Source: Phenylobacterium sp. (GTDB lineage Bacteria; Pseudomonadota; Alphaproteobacteria; Caulobacterales; Caulobacteraceae). Taken from it: a stretch of DNA of 64,000 bases. The position numbers and the translations under genes were made by a program. The notes below the pieces were generated by a model that searched no databases, was not told the origin of the DNA, and was given only the letters and a program-made list of their open reading frames with translations. The stretch covers positions 1 to 64,000 of the forward strand of contig NZ_JAUSCJ010000012.1 in NCBI RefSeq assembly GCF_030651185.1, in the 5' to 3' direction. This document shows, in pieces, positions 42,381 through 50,377 of the stretch (the first letter of the stretch is position 1; every line of letters begins with the position of its first letter).

Positions 42381-43294
42381 CCGAGGTTCTGTTCGACAAC
42401 AGGCTGTGGGCGAAGGGCCGCCCCGCGCTCTCCATCCTGACCCCCTTCAAGGGCGATGACCCGACGCCGCTGCTGGCGGCTCTGGCCCGCGAAAGCGGCG
42501 ACGCCGAGCTGGTGCTCCTGGACGACGGCACGAATGACGCCGAACTGGCCGCCAGGGTGGAGATCGCCGTCGCCGCCCTGCCCTTCCCGGCCCGTTTCGT
42601 GCGGCTGGCCAAGAACGAGGGCCGCTCCAAGGGCCGCAACCGGCTGGTGAGCCACGCCCGGGCGGGCCACTACCTGTTCCTGGACAGCGACATGCTGCCC
42701 GACACACCCAGCTTCATCGGCGACTGGCTGGCCCTGATCGCCAGGCAGAACCCGGCGGTGGCCTTCGGCGGCTTCTCGCTGGACCAGGCGCCGCCCAACC
42801 GCGACCATGCCCTGCACCGCGCCATGGCCGGCCAATCCGACTGCCTGCCCGCCACCGAGCGGGCGCTGATGCCCGAGAAGATCTTCACCTCCAACCTGCT
42901 GGTGCGCGCCGATGTGTTCGCCGCCGAGAGCTTCGACGAGGGCTTCGCCGGCTGGGGCTGGGAGGACGTGGAATGGGGCATGCGGGTCGCCAGCCGCTGG
43001 CCGATCCTGCACGTGGAGAACACCGCCACGCACCTGGGCCTGGATACCGCCAGGACCCTGGCCGACAAGTACGAACAGTCCACCGGCAATTTCGCTCGGG
43101 TGGTGGCCAGCCATCACGCGGTGATCAGCCGCTACCCCAGCTACAAGGTCGCCCGCCTCCTGAAGCGCGCGCCCCTGCGATCCTGGTGGCGCCCCCTGCT
43201 GAAGGCCTACGCCTTGACCGAGGCCGCCCCCCTGAAGACGCGCGCCTTCGCCCTGCGGCTCTATCGCGCCGCGCTCTATGCCGAGGCGGTGTGA
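42377..43294 (+). CDS. hfsG: Family 2-type glycosyltransferase of holdfast synthesis
   Basis: Cytoplasmic glycosyltransferase of 305 residues that adds sugars (GlcNAc in the studied holdfast) to the lipid-linked repeat. The GT-A fold shows 'LSILTPFKGDD', 'ELVLLDDGTND', the D-x-D motif 'YLFLDSDMLPD' and 'GWGWEDVEWGMRVA', a galactosyltransferase-like acceptor segment. It overlaps hfsF upstream (ATGA) and hfsH downstream by one base, so F-G-H are translationally coupled. Confidence 0.9.
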   Translation: MTEVLFDNRLWAKGRPALSILTPFKGDDPTPLLAALARESGDAELVLLDDGTNDAELAARVEIAVAALPFPARFVRLAKNEGRSKGRNRLVSHARAGHYLFLDSDMLPDTPSFIGDWLALIARQNPAVAFGGFSLDQAPPNRDHALHRAMAGQSDCLPATERALMPEKIFTSNLLVRADVFAAESFDEGFAGWGWEDVEWGMRVASRWPILHVENTATHLGLDTARTLADKYEQSTGNFARVVASHHAVISRYPSYKVARLLKRAPLRSWWRPLLKAYALTEAAPLKTRAFALRLYRAALYAEAV

Positions 43295-44058
43295 TGACGA
43301 GCTATGCGCAAGCCTATTCCGCCGACCGCTCCCTGAAGGGCAAGCTGCGCCGCCGTCTGGTCCGCCTGGTCAACACCCGGCCGCTGGCCACGGCCCCGAG
43401 CCGGCCCATGGTCTCCTTCACCTTCGACGACGCCCCCATGACCTCGGCGGTGGCCGGCGCCGCCCTGCTGGAGACCCGCGGGCTGGCGGGCACCTATTAC
43501 GTCTCCGCGGGCCTGGCCGGAACCGAGGCGCCCATGGGCGTCTGCGCCGAGCCGGTGGACTACCGGCGCCTGGCCAAGGCCGGGCACGAGATCGCCTGCC
43601 ACACCTATTCCCACCTCGATTGCGGCCGGGCCACAGGGCCGGCGGCCCTGGCCGACGTGGTCCGCAACGCCCAGGCGGTCGCCGCCTGGGACGTGGGTGA
43701 AATGGTGAGCTTCGCCTACCCTTATGGCGAGGTGGCCGGCGGGCCCAAGGGGACGCTCGCCAAGCGGTTCTCGACTCTGCGCGCCCTGCACCACGGTCTT
43801 GTCGAGAAGGGCACGGACCTCAACCAGCTCCCGGCGGTCGGCATCGAGGGGCCAGAGGGCGAGACCGTCGCGCGGAAGTGGCTGGCGCAGGCCAAGGCCC
43901 GGAACGCCTGGCTGATCCTCTATACCCACGACGTGCGGCCAGACCCCTCTCCCTGGGGCTGCACCCCCGAGGTCCTGGCGCGGCTGATCGATCAGGCGAC
44001 GGCGGACGGCTTTGACGTGGTGACGGTGCGCGAGGCAGCCCGGCGTCTGGGCCTCTAG
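43294..44058 (+). CDS. hfsH: Polysaccharide deacetylase of holdfast synthesis
   Basis: NodB-type deacetylase of 254 residues that removes acetyl groups from GlcNAc residues; in Caulobacter this is needed for holdfast cohesion and anchoring. D46-D47 in 'SFTFDDAP' and H104-x3-H108 in 'CHTYSHLD' are the catalytic Asp and zinc ligands, and 'FAYPYGE' and 'LILYTHDVR' complete the NodB motifs. No clear signal peptide is seen, which fits cytoplasmic action. ATG 43294 shares a base with the hfsG stop. Its 3' end overlaps the convergent hfsC by 4 bp. Confidence 0.92.
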   Translation: MTSYAQAYSADRSLKGKLRRRLVRLVNTRPLATAPSRPMVSFTFDDAPMTSAVAGAALLETRGLAGTYYVSAGLAGTEAPMGVCAEPVDYRRLAKAGHEIACHTYSHLDCGRATGPAALADVVRNAQAVAAWDVGEMVSFAYPYGEVAGGPKGTLAKRFSTLRALHHGLVEKGTDLNQLPAVGIEGPEGETVARKWLAQAKARNAWLILYTHDVRPDPSPWGCTPEVLARLIDQATADGFDVVTVREAARRLGL

Positions 44059-45320
44059 GTCCGCACGTTGCGGTCGGGCCAGCAAAGCTTCACCGCCAGG
44101 GCCACGAAGATCACCCAGCGGAAGTCGTTGTAGTTCACCGCCACGCTCTCGGTGAGCGAGGTCAGGCCGTAGACGATCAGGAACGGCACCGCCAGATAGG
44201 CTCCCTTGTCCCGATAGATCGCGACGACCGCCAGGATCACGGTCTGCAGGAAGCACATGGCCCAGGCGGCCAGGCCGAAGATGCCCAGGCCCAGCCACTG
44301 TTCGATCCAGGTGTTGTGGGAGTGGTGCGGCTTCCAGCCGGCCTCCTTGACGATCTTGGCCCGGGGGCCCCAGCGGCTTTCGTCGTCATAGATCGCGCTG
44401 TAGCCGTAGCCGGTCCACGGGCGCTTCTCGATCTGGTGCATGGCGGCGGCCCAGATCTCGGTCCGGCCGGTGAGGGTCGCGTCCTTGCCGAGGGCCTTGA
44501 AGACCATGTCCGAGGCGAACAGGGCCACGGACATGGCCGCCACCAGACCCAGGACCGCCAGCCAGGAACTGGCGACGCTGACGGCCGGGCCGCGCCGCAC
44601 GATGGCGACGAACATCAGCCCGCCCAGCGCCAGGATCACCGAGACCAGGGAGGTCTTGGAGGTGGACATGATCACCAGCAGCACGGCCAGGGCGGCGAAG
44701 GGCCACCAGATCTTCGCCCGAGCAGGGTTCAGCATGGCCGCGCCCGCCAGAATGGCGAAGCCGAGGGTCATGATGCCGCCCATCGCGTTCTTGTCGGCCC
44801 AGACCCCGCGCCAGGCGCCGGGGAAGAGTTCATGCATCACCCCGATGGAGGGCACGGCCAGGGACATGAGGAAGCAAACGACGGCCAGGACGGCGAAGGC
44901 GGTGGCGAACACCTCGGCGAGGTCGGCCCAGCGATAGCGGGCGCCCAGGACGATCCCCCCCAGGGTGGTGGCGTAAACCGCGACGATCCGGCGCAAGGTG
45001 ATGTCCGGCGCTGTGGACCAGAAGATCGACGCCCCGACCACCAGCATCAGGGCGATCAGGAACGGTTGCCGGATCAAGGCCATGACCGTGCTGACCGGGG
45101 CCACGGCGAACAGCAGCGCCCCCGCCGCATAGGCCGGCAGGTAGCCGAGGGGGATTAGCTTGTCGAAGGCGGTGTTGTTGGCGTCGCCGCGCAGCGGGAA
45201 GACCCATCCCTCGCTGAAGGTCAGCAGGATGAGCAGGCTGGCGGCGAAAACCACCAGCTTCCAGGGGCTGACCAGGGGTCGGCCTGCGACCTCCACCCCG
45301 CTCCAGGTGGCCTGGGTCAC
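44055..45320 (-). CDS. hfsC: O-antigen-ligase/Wzy-like polymerase of holdfast synthesis
   Basis: Multi-pass inner-membrane protein of 421 residues with about 11 helices and the Wzy_C-type periplasmic loop. The loop runs from 'ATLTGRTEIWAAAMHQIEKRPWTGYGY' to 'HSHNTWIEQWLGLGIFGLAAW'. It would join repeat units into the holdfast polymer. The GTG start at 45320 overlaps the hfsB stop (GTGA). A longer frame to 45644 is the shadow of hfsB. Confidence 0.9.
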   Translation of the reverse strand: MTQATWSGVEVAGRPLVSPWKLVVFAASLLILLTFSEGWVFPLRGDANNTAFDKLIPLGYLPAYAAGALLFAVAPVSTVMALIRQPFLIALMLVVGASIFWSTAPDITLRRIVAVYATTLGGIVLGARYRWADLAEVFATAFAVLAVVCFLMSLAVPSIGVMHELFPGAWRGVWADKNAMGGIMTLGFAILAGAAMLNPARAKIWWPFAALAVLLVIMSTSKTSLVSVILALGGLMFVAIVRRGPAVSVASSWLAVLGLVAAMSVALFASDMVFKALGKDATLTGRTEIWAAAMHQIEKRPWTGYGYSAIYDDESRWGPRAKIVKEAGWKPHHSHNTWIEQWLGLGIFGLAAWAMCFLQTVILAVVAIYRDKGAYLAVPFLIVYGLTSLTESVAVNYNDFRWVIFVALAVKLCWPDRNVRT

Positions 45321-46018
45321 GGCCGGAGAGCCTTCAGGAAGCCGGGTGCGGTCACCGTGACCCGATTGAAGAAGATGCCGGCCACCGTGGCGCCGGCGGC
45401 GACGAGGGCGTCGCGAAGCTGGGCCGGCGCGCGAACATCGGCCTCGTCGGCGGCCACCACCAGGACGGTCTGGTCCATGAAGGGCGCGACGGTGAGCGCG
45501 GCCTGCGACCGCTCGGGCGAGGGGCAGTCGACGATGATCAGGTCGGCATATTTCCGCAGGGCGTTCCAGTAGTCCCCCGTGGGCAGGATGTGGACGCCCT
45601 GGCGGCCTTTCAGGCTCTCGCGCCGAAACCGGGTGACCCACCAACGGGCCGCGCCCACCCGATGGGCCGAGAGATAGCGGGCGTCGGGCCAGGGCTGGCC
45701 GTCGGGACTGTGGGAAGCCGGCTGGACGGTGAAGAAGATCGAGCCGTCGGGGCTGGCGGCCGCGGGCTCGCCCAGGGCGCCGTAGCGCTCGGCCTCATCG
45801 CGAACGGCGAGATACTGCGGCGAGGCCAGCAGGTCGAGATCCACCAGCCACACCGAACGCCCGGCGCGCTTGGCCGCGAACCAGGCAAGCTCGCGCGCCA
45901 CCGTGGACGTGCCCTCCCCCCGGCGTGCGGACACGACCTGGATCACCCGCGCCCGGCCTGCGGCCGGCGCGCCCAGTGACGCCCAGAGGTCGGCCATCTC
46001 GGCGTTCAGGTCCACCAT
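45317..46018 (-). CDS. hfsB: HfsB, CpsD-like chain-length ATPase with altered P-loop
   Basis: Cytoplasmic partner of the HfsA chain-length protein, 233 residues, resembling the BY-kinase (CpsD/Wzc) ATPase. Residues 30-39 ('SARRGEGTST') occupy the Walker A place, but the lysine of the canonical G-x-G-K-S/T is threonine (T37). 'VWLVDLDLL' (56-64) matches Walker A', and 'LIIVDCPSP' matches Walker B. The C-terminus lacks a tyrosine cluster. Autokinase activity therefore looks unlikely; it may be a regulatory or structural ATPase-like subunit. Its stop overlaps hfsC. Confidence 0.85.
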   Translation of the reverse strand: MVDLNAEMADLWASLGAPAAGRARVIQVVSARRGEGTSTVARELAWFAAKRAGRSVWLVDLDLLASPQYLAVRDEAERYGALGEPAAASPDGSIFFTVQPASHSPDGQPWPDARYLSAHRVGAARWWVTRFRRESLKGRQGVHILPTGDYWNALRKYADLIIVDCPSPERSQAALTVAPFMDQTVLVVAADEADVRAPAQLRDALVAAGATVAGIFFNRVTVTAPGFLKALRP

Positions 46019-46099
46019 CCCTCGAATCGATACAAGCGTAAGGCTTCCAAACTACCGCAAGTTCAAGGCGAACGAACGGCGCCGGTTCCGTCGCCGTCC

Positions 46100-46151
46100 T
46101 AGACCCTTTCCGGATCAGGTTGAAACAACCTGATCGGATGAAAAGGGTCTA
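46100..46151. repeat. Inverted repeat upstream of hfsA stop (first hairpin of a composite element)
   Basis: Outer arms TAGACCCTTT (46100-46109) and AAAGGGTCTA (46142-46151), with inner arms ATCAGGTTG and CAACCTGAT. It is followed directly by the related element at 46165-46214. No gene occupies 46019-46212. Confidence 0.75.
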
Positions 46152-46164
46152 TCTTCTTGAATCT

Positions 46165-46214
46165 AGAGCATGTCCGGGCGGCGAACCGGTTGCCACTTGC
46201 GCCTGACATGCTCT
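46165..46214. repeat. Alphaproteobacterial-type palindromic repeat with AACCGGTTnCCACTT core
   Basis: Arms AGAGCATGT (46165-46173) and ACATGCTCT (46206-46214) enclose a core GCGAACCGGTTGCCACTTGCGC. The core nearly matches that of the element at 50378-50426 in this window. The right end overlaps the hfsA stop codon. Confidence 0.75.
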
Positions 46215-47715
46215 AGCGAACCTTCATCGAGGCCGTGGCGAGCACGGGAAGGTCGAAGGTACGCGCGGCGGACTGCGCGGTCGGCAGGCCCGGCCGCAGG
46301 AACATCCGCAGCAGACCGGCGCACAGGGCGGTGAAGGCGGCGAACAGGAAGGCCAGCACGATCACCGGCTTCTTGAGGCTCTTGCCCTTGGTGGGCGCCA
46401 CGGCCCGGCTGACGATGCGGATGTTGTCGTTGGTGGTCGAGGCGATCTCGTTGGCCGCGCGGCTCTGCTCTTCCTTGACGGTGAAGTCGCGCACATTGGC
46501 CTGCAGGACATCGCGGTCCAGGGACAGGGCCTGGAAGCGCGGCTCCAACTCCGCCAGGCGCAGCCGGCGCTCCGTGAGCTGGTTCACCTGGCCCGCCAGG
46601 GCGGACTGCGACTGGCGCAGGGCGGCCACCTCGGCGGTCAGCTGGATCTTCTCGGTCTGGATGGTCTGGTAGACGGGATTGATCCCGAACCGCTTGGCCC
46701 CATCGGCCTGGGTGCGGCCCGCGGCGATGCCGGCCTCCAGCTGGGCGATCTGGGCGTCGAGTTCCTGCACCGGCCGGGCGTCATTCTTGTAGCGCGAAAG
46801 CAGGTCCTCCCGCTGCAGCTTCAGGGTCACCAGCTTGTCGCCGACGGCGCTGGAAACGTCCCGATAGAGACCGACCTCCTGCGACACTTGGCCCAACTGC
46901 GAATCCAGCATGGCCAGCCGCCCGATGCGGTCCTGGAGCTGGGCGTCGGTCTGGTACTTCTGCTGCTCGATCTGCTGCTGGAGCTGGCCGAGGGAGACCT
47001 TCTCCGCCACGAAGTCGCCGATCCGGTTGTTGTTCAGGAAGGCTTCGTAGGCGGCGTCGGCCTCGATCAGGCGCTGCTCGAAGGCCTCGCGCTGACGGCC
47101 CAGCGCCGGCGAGGTGGGGTCGATCAGCACCGAGCGTCGATAGACCAGATACTCTTCCAGCAGGGTGTTGAGCACCAGGGCGGCAGTATCGGGGTTCTCG
47201 TGGGTGAAGCTCAGCCGGATGATCGGGGTGTCGGGCGCGGTCTCGATCTTGGTGTTGGTCTCAAGGCTGCGCAGGGCCTGGCCCATCAGCAGCTTCTTCT
47301 CCAAAGCGCTGGCCCCGGCGTACTTGGCCGCCAGCTGGGGATAGATGCGGGCCAGGCCCAGCTTGTCGATCACCCGCTGCTTGAGAACAGCCGAGCCCAT
47401 GATCTCGGTTTCCGACTGGATCAGGGCGTCGGCCTCGGGCACCGCCCCGCGGGCGGCGTCGCCGGAGAGCGGCTCATAGACATATTCCTGGCCCAGGCGG
47501 ACCAGGACGCTGGAATAGGCGGGATAGGTGGTCTTCATCGTGAAGGCGGCGGCGGCCCCCAGGACGAAGATGATCGCGAAGACGGCGATCATCAGATAGC
47601 GTTCGCGCCACAGCAGGGTGGCGAAATCGGAGACGGCATAGCGCGGCCGTCCGGCCCAGTCGGTCCGGATCGCCTGATCGTGCGGTCTGATTGTCCAAGC
47701 CCCTGGCGCGGCCAT
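46213..47715 (-). CDS. hfsA: HfsA, Wzz-like chain-length/export protein
   Basis: Inner-membrane polysaccharide co-polymerase of 500 residues. It has an N-terminal helix at about 41-60 ('MIAVFAIIFVLGAAAAF'), a long periplasmic coiled-coil region (about 215-430, rich in 'QLEAGIAAGRTQ' and 'RQSQSALAGQVNQLTERRLRLAELE'), and a second helix near 455-472 ('KPVIVLAFLFAAFTALCAGLL'). The Wzz signature 'TTYPAYSSVLVRLGQEYVYEPL' follows the first helix. It has no fused kinase domain; HfsB is separate, 194 bp downstream. It is divergent from hfsD. Confidence 0.9.
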   Translation of the reverse strand: MAAPGAWTIRPHDQAIRTDWAGRPRYAVSDFATLLWRERYLMIAVFAIIFVLGAAAAFTMKTTYPAYSSVLVRLGQEYVYEPLSGDAARGAVPEADALIQSETEIMGSAVLKQRVIDKLGLARIYPQLAAKYAGASALEKKLLMGQALRSLETNTKIETAPDTPIIRLSFTHENPDTAALVLNTLLEEYLVYRRSVLIDPTSPALGRQREAFEQRLIEADAAYEAFLNNNRIGDFVAEKVSLGQLQQQIEQQKYQTDAQLQDRIGRLAMLDSQLGQVSQEVGLYRDVSSAVGDKLVTLKLQREDLLSRYKNDARPVQELDAQIAQLEAGIAAGRTQADGAKRFGINPVYQTIQTEKIQLTAEVAALRQSQSALAGQVNQLTERRLRLAELEPRFQALSLDRDVLQANVRDFTVKEEQSRAANEIASTTNDNIRIVSRAVAPTKGKSLKKPVIVLAFLFAAFTALCAGLLRMFLRPGLPTAQSAARTFDLPVLATASMKVR

Positions 47716-47764
47716 GCGATTCCGACTGTTCTAGCCCTACGAAGGGGACCGTGGCGGGGGACGA

Positions 47765-47779
47765 TTAACGTTCCATTAC
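47765..47779. promoter_or_regulatory. Possible CtrA-like site between hfsA and hfsD
   Basis: TTAA-N7-TTAC at 47765-47779 differs in one base from the CtrA consensus TTAA-N7-TTAA. It lies between the divergent hfsA and hfsD starts, 24 bp before hfsD. A single imperfect match is weak evidence. Confidence 0.35.
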
Positions 47780-47803
47780 CCATTGTCGTTAAGGTTTGCG
47801 GTC

Positions 47804-48604
47804 ATGCGTCCCAGCCTGAAATTCGCCTCCGCTCTGATGGCCTGCGCAAGTGTCGCGCTCGGCGCGTGCGGCGCCCACATTCCCCGCCTGCCGCGCATGG
47901 ACATGCTGGGCCGGATCGACGAACCGGAGTCCCGCGAGGATCGCGAGGCGCGCGCCGCCCGAGAACAGGGCGCCAGCTTCAGCAACATCCCCTATGCGAG
48001 TTGGAGCGACTACGAGCCGCCCTACCGCTTCTATCCCGGCGACGAGATCGAGGTGTCCCTCCCCTCCGCGCCGGAATTGAACAAGACCGTCACGGTGCAG
48101 CCGGATGGCCGTATTTCCCTGCCGCTGATCCCGGCGGTGATGGCGGCGGACCGCACGATCCCCGAGGTGCAGGGGTCGCTGTCCCAGGCCTATGCCAGCC
48201 TGCTGCTGCGGCCGGCGGTGGATGTCTCGCCGAAGGCCGCGCCGCTGAAGGTGTTCGTGGGGGGCGAGGTGGGCAGTCCGGGCATCTTTGACATGGCCGG
48301 CGACGCCGACGCCCTGCGGGCGGTGATCCAGGCCGGCGACTTCAAGACCACCGCCAATCGCGACGGGGTCATCATCCTGCGGCGCGGGGCGGACGGACGC
48401 GGCATGATGCGGACGGTGAAACTGGGGAAGGGTCTTCGGAACCCGAACGCGGACCTCGTGCCCTTGCGCCGGTTCGATATCGTCTATGTGCCACGCAGCG
48501 GCGTGGCCAATGCGGGACTGTTCATCCAGCAGTACTTCCGCGACCTCTCGCCGATCCAGTTTGGATTCAGCTATGCGCTCGGCGCGCAGGCCGCGGGTCA
48601 GTAG
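47804..48604 (+). CDS. hfsD: HfsD, Wza-like outer-membrane polysaccharide export lipoprotein
   Basis: Outer-membrane lipoprotein of 266 residues that forms the holdfast export channel. A signal peptide ends at lipobox 'LGAC' with C22. The Poly_export domain is at about 75-150 ('YRFYPGDEIEVSLPSAPELNKTVTVQPDGRISLPLI'), followed by SLBB-like 'LKVFVGGEVGSPGIFDM' and 'PLRRFDIVYVPRSGVAN'. The ATG at 47804 is preferred to a TTG at 47783. It completes the hfs set of synthesis, polymerisation, length control and export. Confidence 0.92.
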   Translation: MRPSLKFASALMACASVALGACGAHIPRLPRMDMLGRIDEPESREDREARAAREQGASFSNIPYASWSDYEPPYRFYPGDEIEVSLPSAPELNKTVTVQPDGRISLPLIPAVMAADRTIPEVQGSLSQAYASLLLRPAVDVSPKAAPLKVFVGGEVGSPGIFDMAGDADALRAVIQAGDFKTTANRDGVIILRRGADGRGMMRTVKLGKGLRNPNADLVPLRRFDIVYVPRSGVANAGLFIQQYFRDLSPIQFGFSYALGAQAAGQ

Positions 48605-48663
48605 CCGCAGACGACGACGCCAGCGGACGCCGGCGTCGTGGGGTCAAGACCGGGATCGGCCGC

Positions 48664-48933
48664 TCAGCCGTGGGCCAGCCACTCGCGCGCCTGGCGCTGG
48701 GCTTCGGCGACCTCGTCGGAGGCCATCTCCTGGCTCAGTTCCTTGCGGTAGATCTTGGCTTCCATCGAACCGCGCATGGCGGCCAGATTGAACAGCATGT
48801 GGGCCGAGACGTAGTCCAGCGGCGCGCCGCCCTGACCGGTCGAGTACAGCAGGCCCATGCGGAACAGTTCGTCCCCGGAGGCCTCGGCGGTCGGCAACGG
48901 CAGGCCGCCTTCCGGTTCCACGCTCGTAAGCAT
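48664..48933 (-). CDS. Small Sel1-repeat-like protein
   Basis: An 89-residue soluble protein. The middle 'ELFRMGLLYSTGQGGAPLDYVSAHMLFNLAAMRGSMEA' follows the Sel1/TPR-like pattern ('LG.LY..G.GV..D...A...F..AA..G...A'), so it is probably one to two helical repeats used for protein contact. The remainder is charged ('SQEMASDEVAEAQRQAREWL'). The start at 48933 has GAGAGGG upstream. It is convergent with hfsD, and a hairpin at 48614-48639 lies between them. Function is unknown. Confidence 0.7.
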   Translation of the reverse strand: MLTSVEPEGGLPLPTAEASGDELFRMGLLYSTGQGGAPLDYVSAHMLFNLAAMRGSMEAKIYRKELSQEMASDEVAEAQRQAREWLAHG

Positions 48934-49275
48934 GACTAAGTTTCCCTCTCCTGACCGGCCATCCCCCATTCTGGGGGCGTGTCTCCGATCCTCACGGCAC
49001 CAGAGAAGTCGATAGCGACTAAACATATGGTTAAACTGAAAGACTGCGTTGTTCGGCCGCAGTTCAACGCAGCATTCGCCGCCGTTACTCGCCGGGAAGT
49101 CTCCGCCGCCGATGTATACCCATATTGGGTGCTTTTGAGCCCAGCGGTTAACGCCCGGCGCGAGCCTGCATCGCCCGCCGCGCGAAGAGGGCTTACAGCC
49201 GCGCTTAGATTGCGTAGCCCTGTTGCACACACCCCCTGGCTGCGTCCGGGGGCGATTCGAGCGGGAGAGATCGGC
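48934..49275. other. 342-bp divergent control region, no gene seen
   Basis: Separates the Sel1-like gene (minus) from the first RcnB-like gene (plus). An in-frame extension of the RcnB gene is open to 48979, but it would place about 99 residues before the signal peptide, so it is rejected. A short palindrome ACCCATATTGGGT lies at about 49117-49129. The sequence is less GC-rich than the flanks, which fits promoter DNA. Confidence 0.5.
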
Positions 49276-49761
49276 GTGAAGCGTTTTGGTTTGAGCATGA
49301 CCGCCCTGGCGGCGCTTTCGGGCGGCCTGGCGATCTCCGCCGCGGCCCAGGCCCAGTCCTGGGATTCCCGGTCCTACGTCCGCGAGAGCCGTGAGGAACG
49401 CTGCGACTGCTACGACTACGACGCGCGGCGCGACAGCTACCCGCAGGACAATCGGAACTCCGGCTATCACGGCGGCCATCAAGACAACCGTCAAGGCTAT
49501 GGCCCGCCGCCGCCGGTGGGCAGCAGCTACTACGCCCCGCCCGGTGGCGGACAGAACAACATGGGCTATTTCGAGCAGTACGAGCCGGGCCGCAGCGCCT
49601 TCCGGCCCGGCCTGATCCTGCCGCCCTACTTCCGCGGCTACATGGTCACCGACAACCGCCTGGCCCGCAAGCGCGGCTACGCCTGGTACAAGGTCGGCAA
49701 CGAATACATCCGGGCCAGCACCTCCACCGGCGAAGTCACGAGCATCGTCACCTTCCCCTGA
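49276..49761 (+). CDS. RcnB-like periplasmic protein, copy 1
   Basis: Exported protein of 161 residues. The signal peptide ends 'SAAAQAQ' (about residue 26). A low-complexity linker rich in Arg, Asp, Tyr, His and Pro ('HGGHQDNRQGYGPPPP') follows, then the RcnB domain 'FRPGLILPPYFRGYMVTDNRLARKRGYAWYKVGNEYIRAS', which in E. coli RcnB is linked to nickel and cobalt homeostasis. It has two adjacent Cys ('CDCYDYD') that copy 2 lacks. GTG is the start, with GGGAGAG upstream. A paralogue follows in tandem 122 bp downstream. Confidence 0.82.
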   Translation: MKRFGLSMTALAALSGGLAISAAAQAQSWDSRSYVRESREERCDCYDYDARRDSYPQDNRNSGYHGGHQDNRQGYGPPPPVGSSYYAPPGGGQNNMGYFEQYEPGRSAFRPGLILPPYFRGYMVTDNRLARKRGYAWYKVGNEYIRASTSTGEVTSIVTFP

Positions 49762-49883
49762 ACCGCACCGCGGGCGCGGCGTTCTTCCCCGCACGAGGCG
49801 TTCAGGCGCGGTTCAGCCTGACCCCGCCATCGTGAGGTTCGAGGGATGTCCGCCCGTCAGGGCGTGGTGAAGGAGACGTGGGC

Positions 49884-50315
49884 ATGAAACGTCTGATCTT
49901 GAGCCTGGCCGCCGTCGCGGCCGTCGCCGGCCCCATGGCCGCCACCGCCACCGCGGCCCAGGCGCAGGGCTATTATCGTGATCACCGGGATCGCCGCGAC
50001 CATCGCGGACCCGATCGTTATGATCGCCGCGACTGGGATCGTGGCCGCCACAACGGCTACTACTATGGCGACCGCTGGAACTACGGCCCGCCGCCCCAGG
50101 TCTATTACGGCAACCCCTACTACCGGCCGGGCTACAATCAGTGGCGCCGCGGGGCGCCGCTTCCCGCCTACTACCGGGGCGCGCCGGTCTATGACTACGG
50201 CCGCTACCGCCTGCGCCAGCCGCCGCGCGGCTACGCCTGGTACCGGGCCGGCGACGACTACATCCTGGCGGCCATCGCCACCGGCATCATCTTCGAGATC
50301 ATCGCCAACAACTAG
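49884..50315 (+). CDS. RcnB-like periplasmic protein, copy 2
   Basis: Exported protein of 143 residues with signal peptide ending 'TAAQAQ'. A His/Asp/Arg/Tyr-rich region follows ('DHRDRRDHRGPDRYDRRDWDRG', then many Tyr/Pro), and the RcnB domain at about 90-143 ends with the typical 'RGYAWYRAGDDYILAAIATGIIFEIIANN'. The ATG at 49884 is chosen over an in-frame GTG at 49878. Compared with copy 1 it lacks the Cys pair and has a more hydrophobic C-terminus, so the two copies have probably diverged in function. Confidence 0.82.
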   Translation: MKRLILSLAAVAAVAGPMAATATAAQAQGYYRDHRDRRDHRGPDRYDRRDWDRGRHNGYYYGDRWNYGPPPQVYYGNPYYRPGYNQWRRGAPLPAYYRGAPVYDYGRYRLRQPPRGYAWYRAGDDYILAAIATGIIFEIIANN

Positions 50316-50362
50316 ATCACGATGATCTTGGATCGAACCGATCCAAGATCATAAACGTGATC
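50315..50362. repeat. Inverted repeat after RcnB copy 2 (first hairpin of a composite element)
   Basis: Nested arms: outer GATCAC (50315-50320) with GTGATC (50357-50362), and inner ATGATCTTGGATCG (50322-50335) with its complement (50339-50352) around a 3-base loop. It starts at the stop codon of the RcnB gene. Confidence 0.8.
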
Positions 50363-50377
50363 GATTCCTTATATTTG

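Noticed and set aside
48979..49275. N-terminal extension of RcnB copy 1 by 99 codons
   Set aside because: It would place the signal peptide internally; GTG 49276 has a ribosome-binding site.
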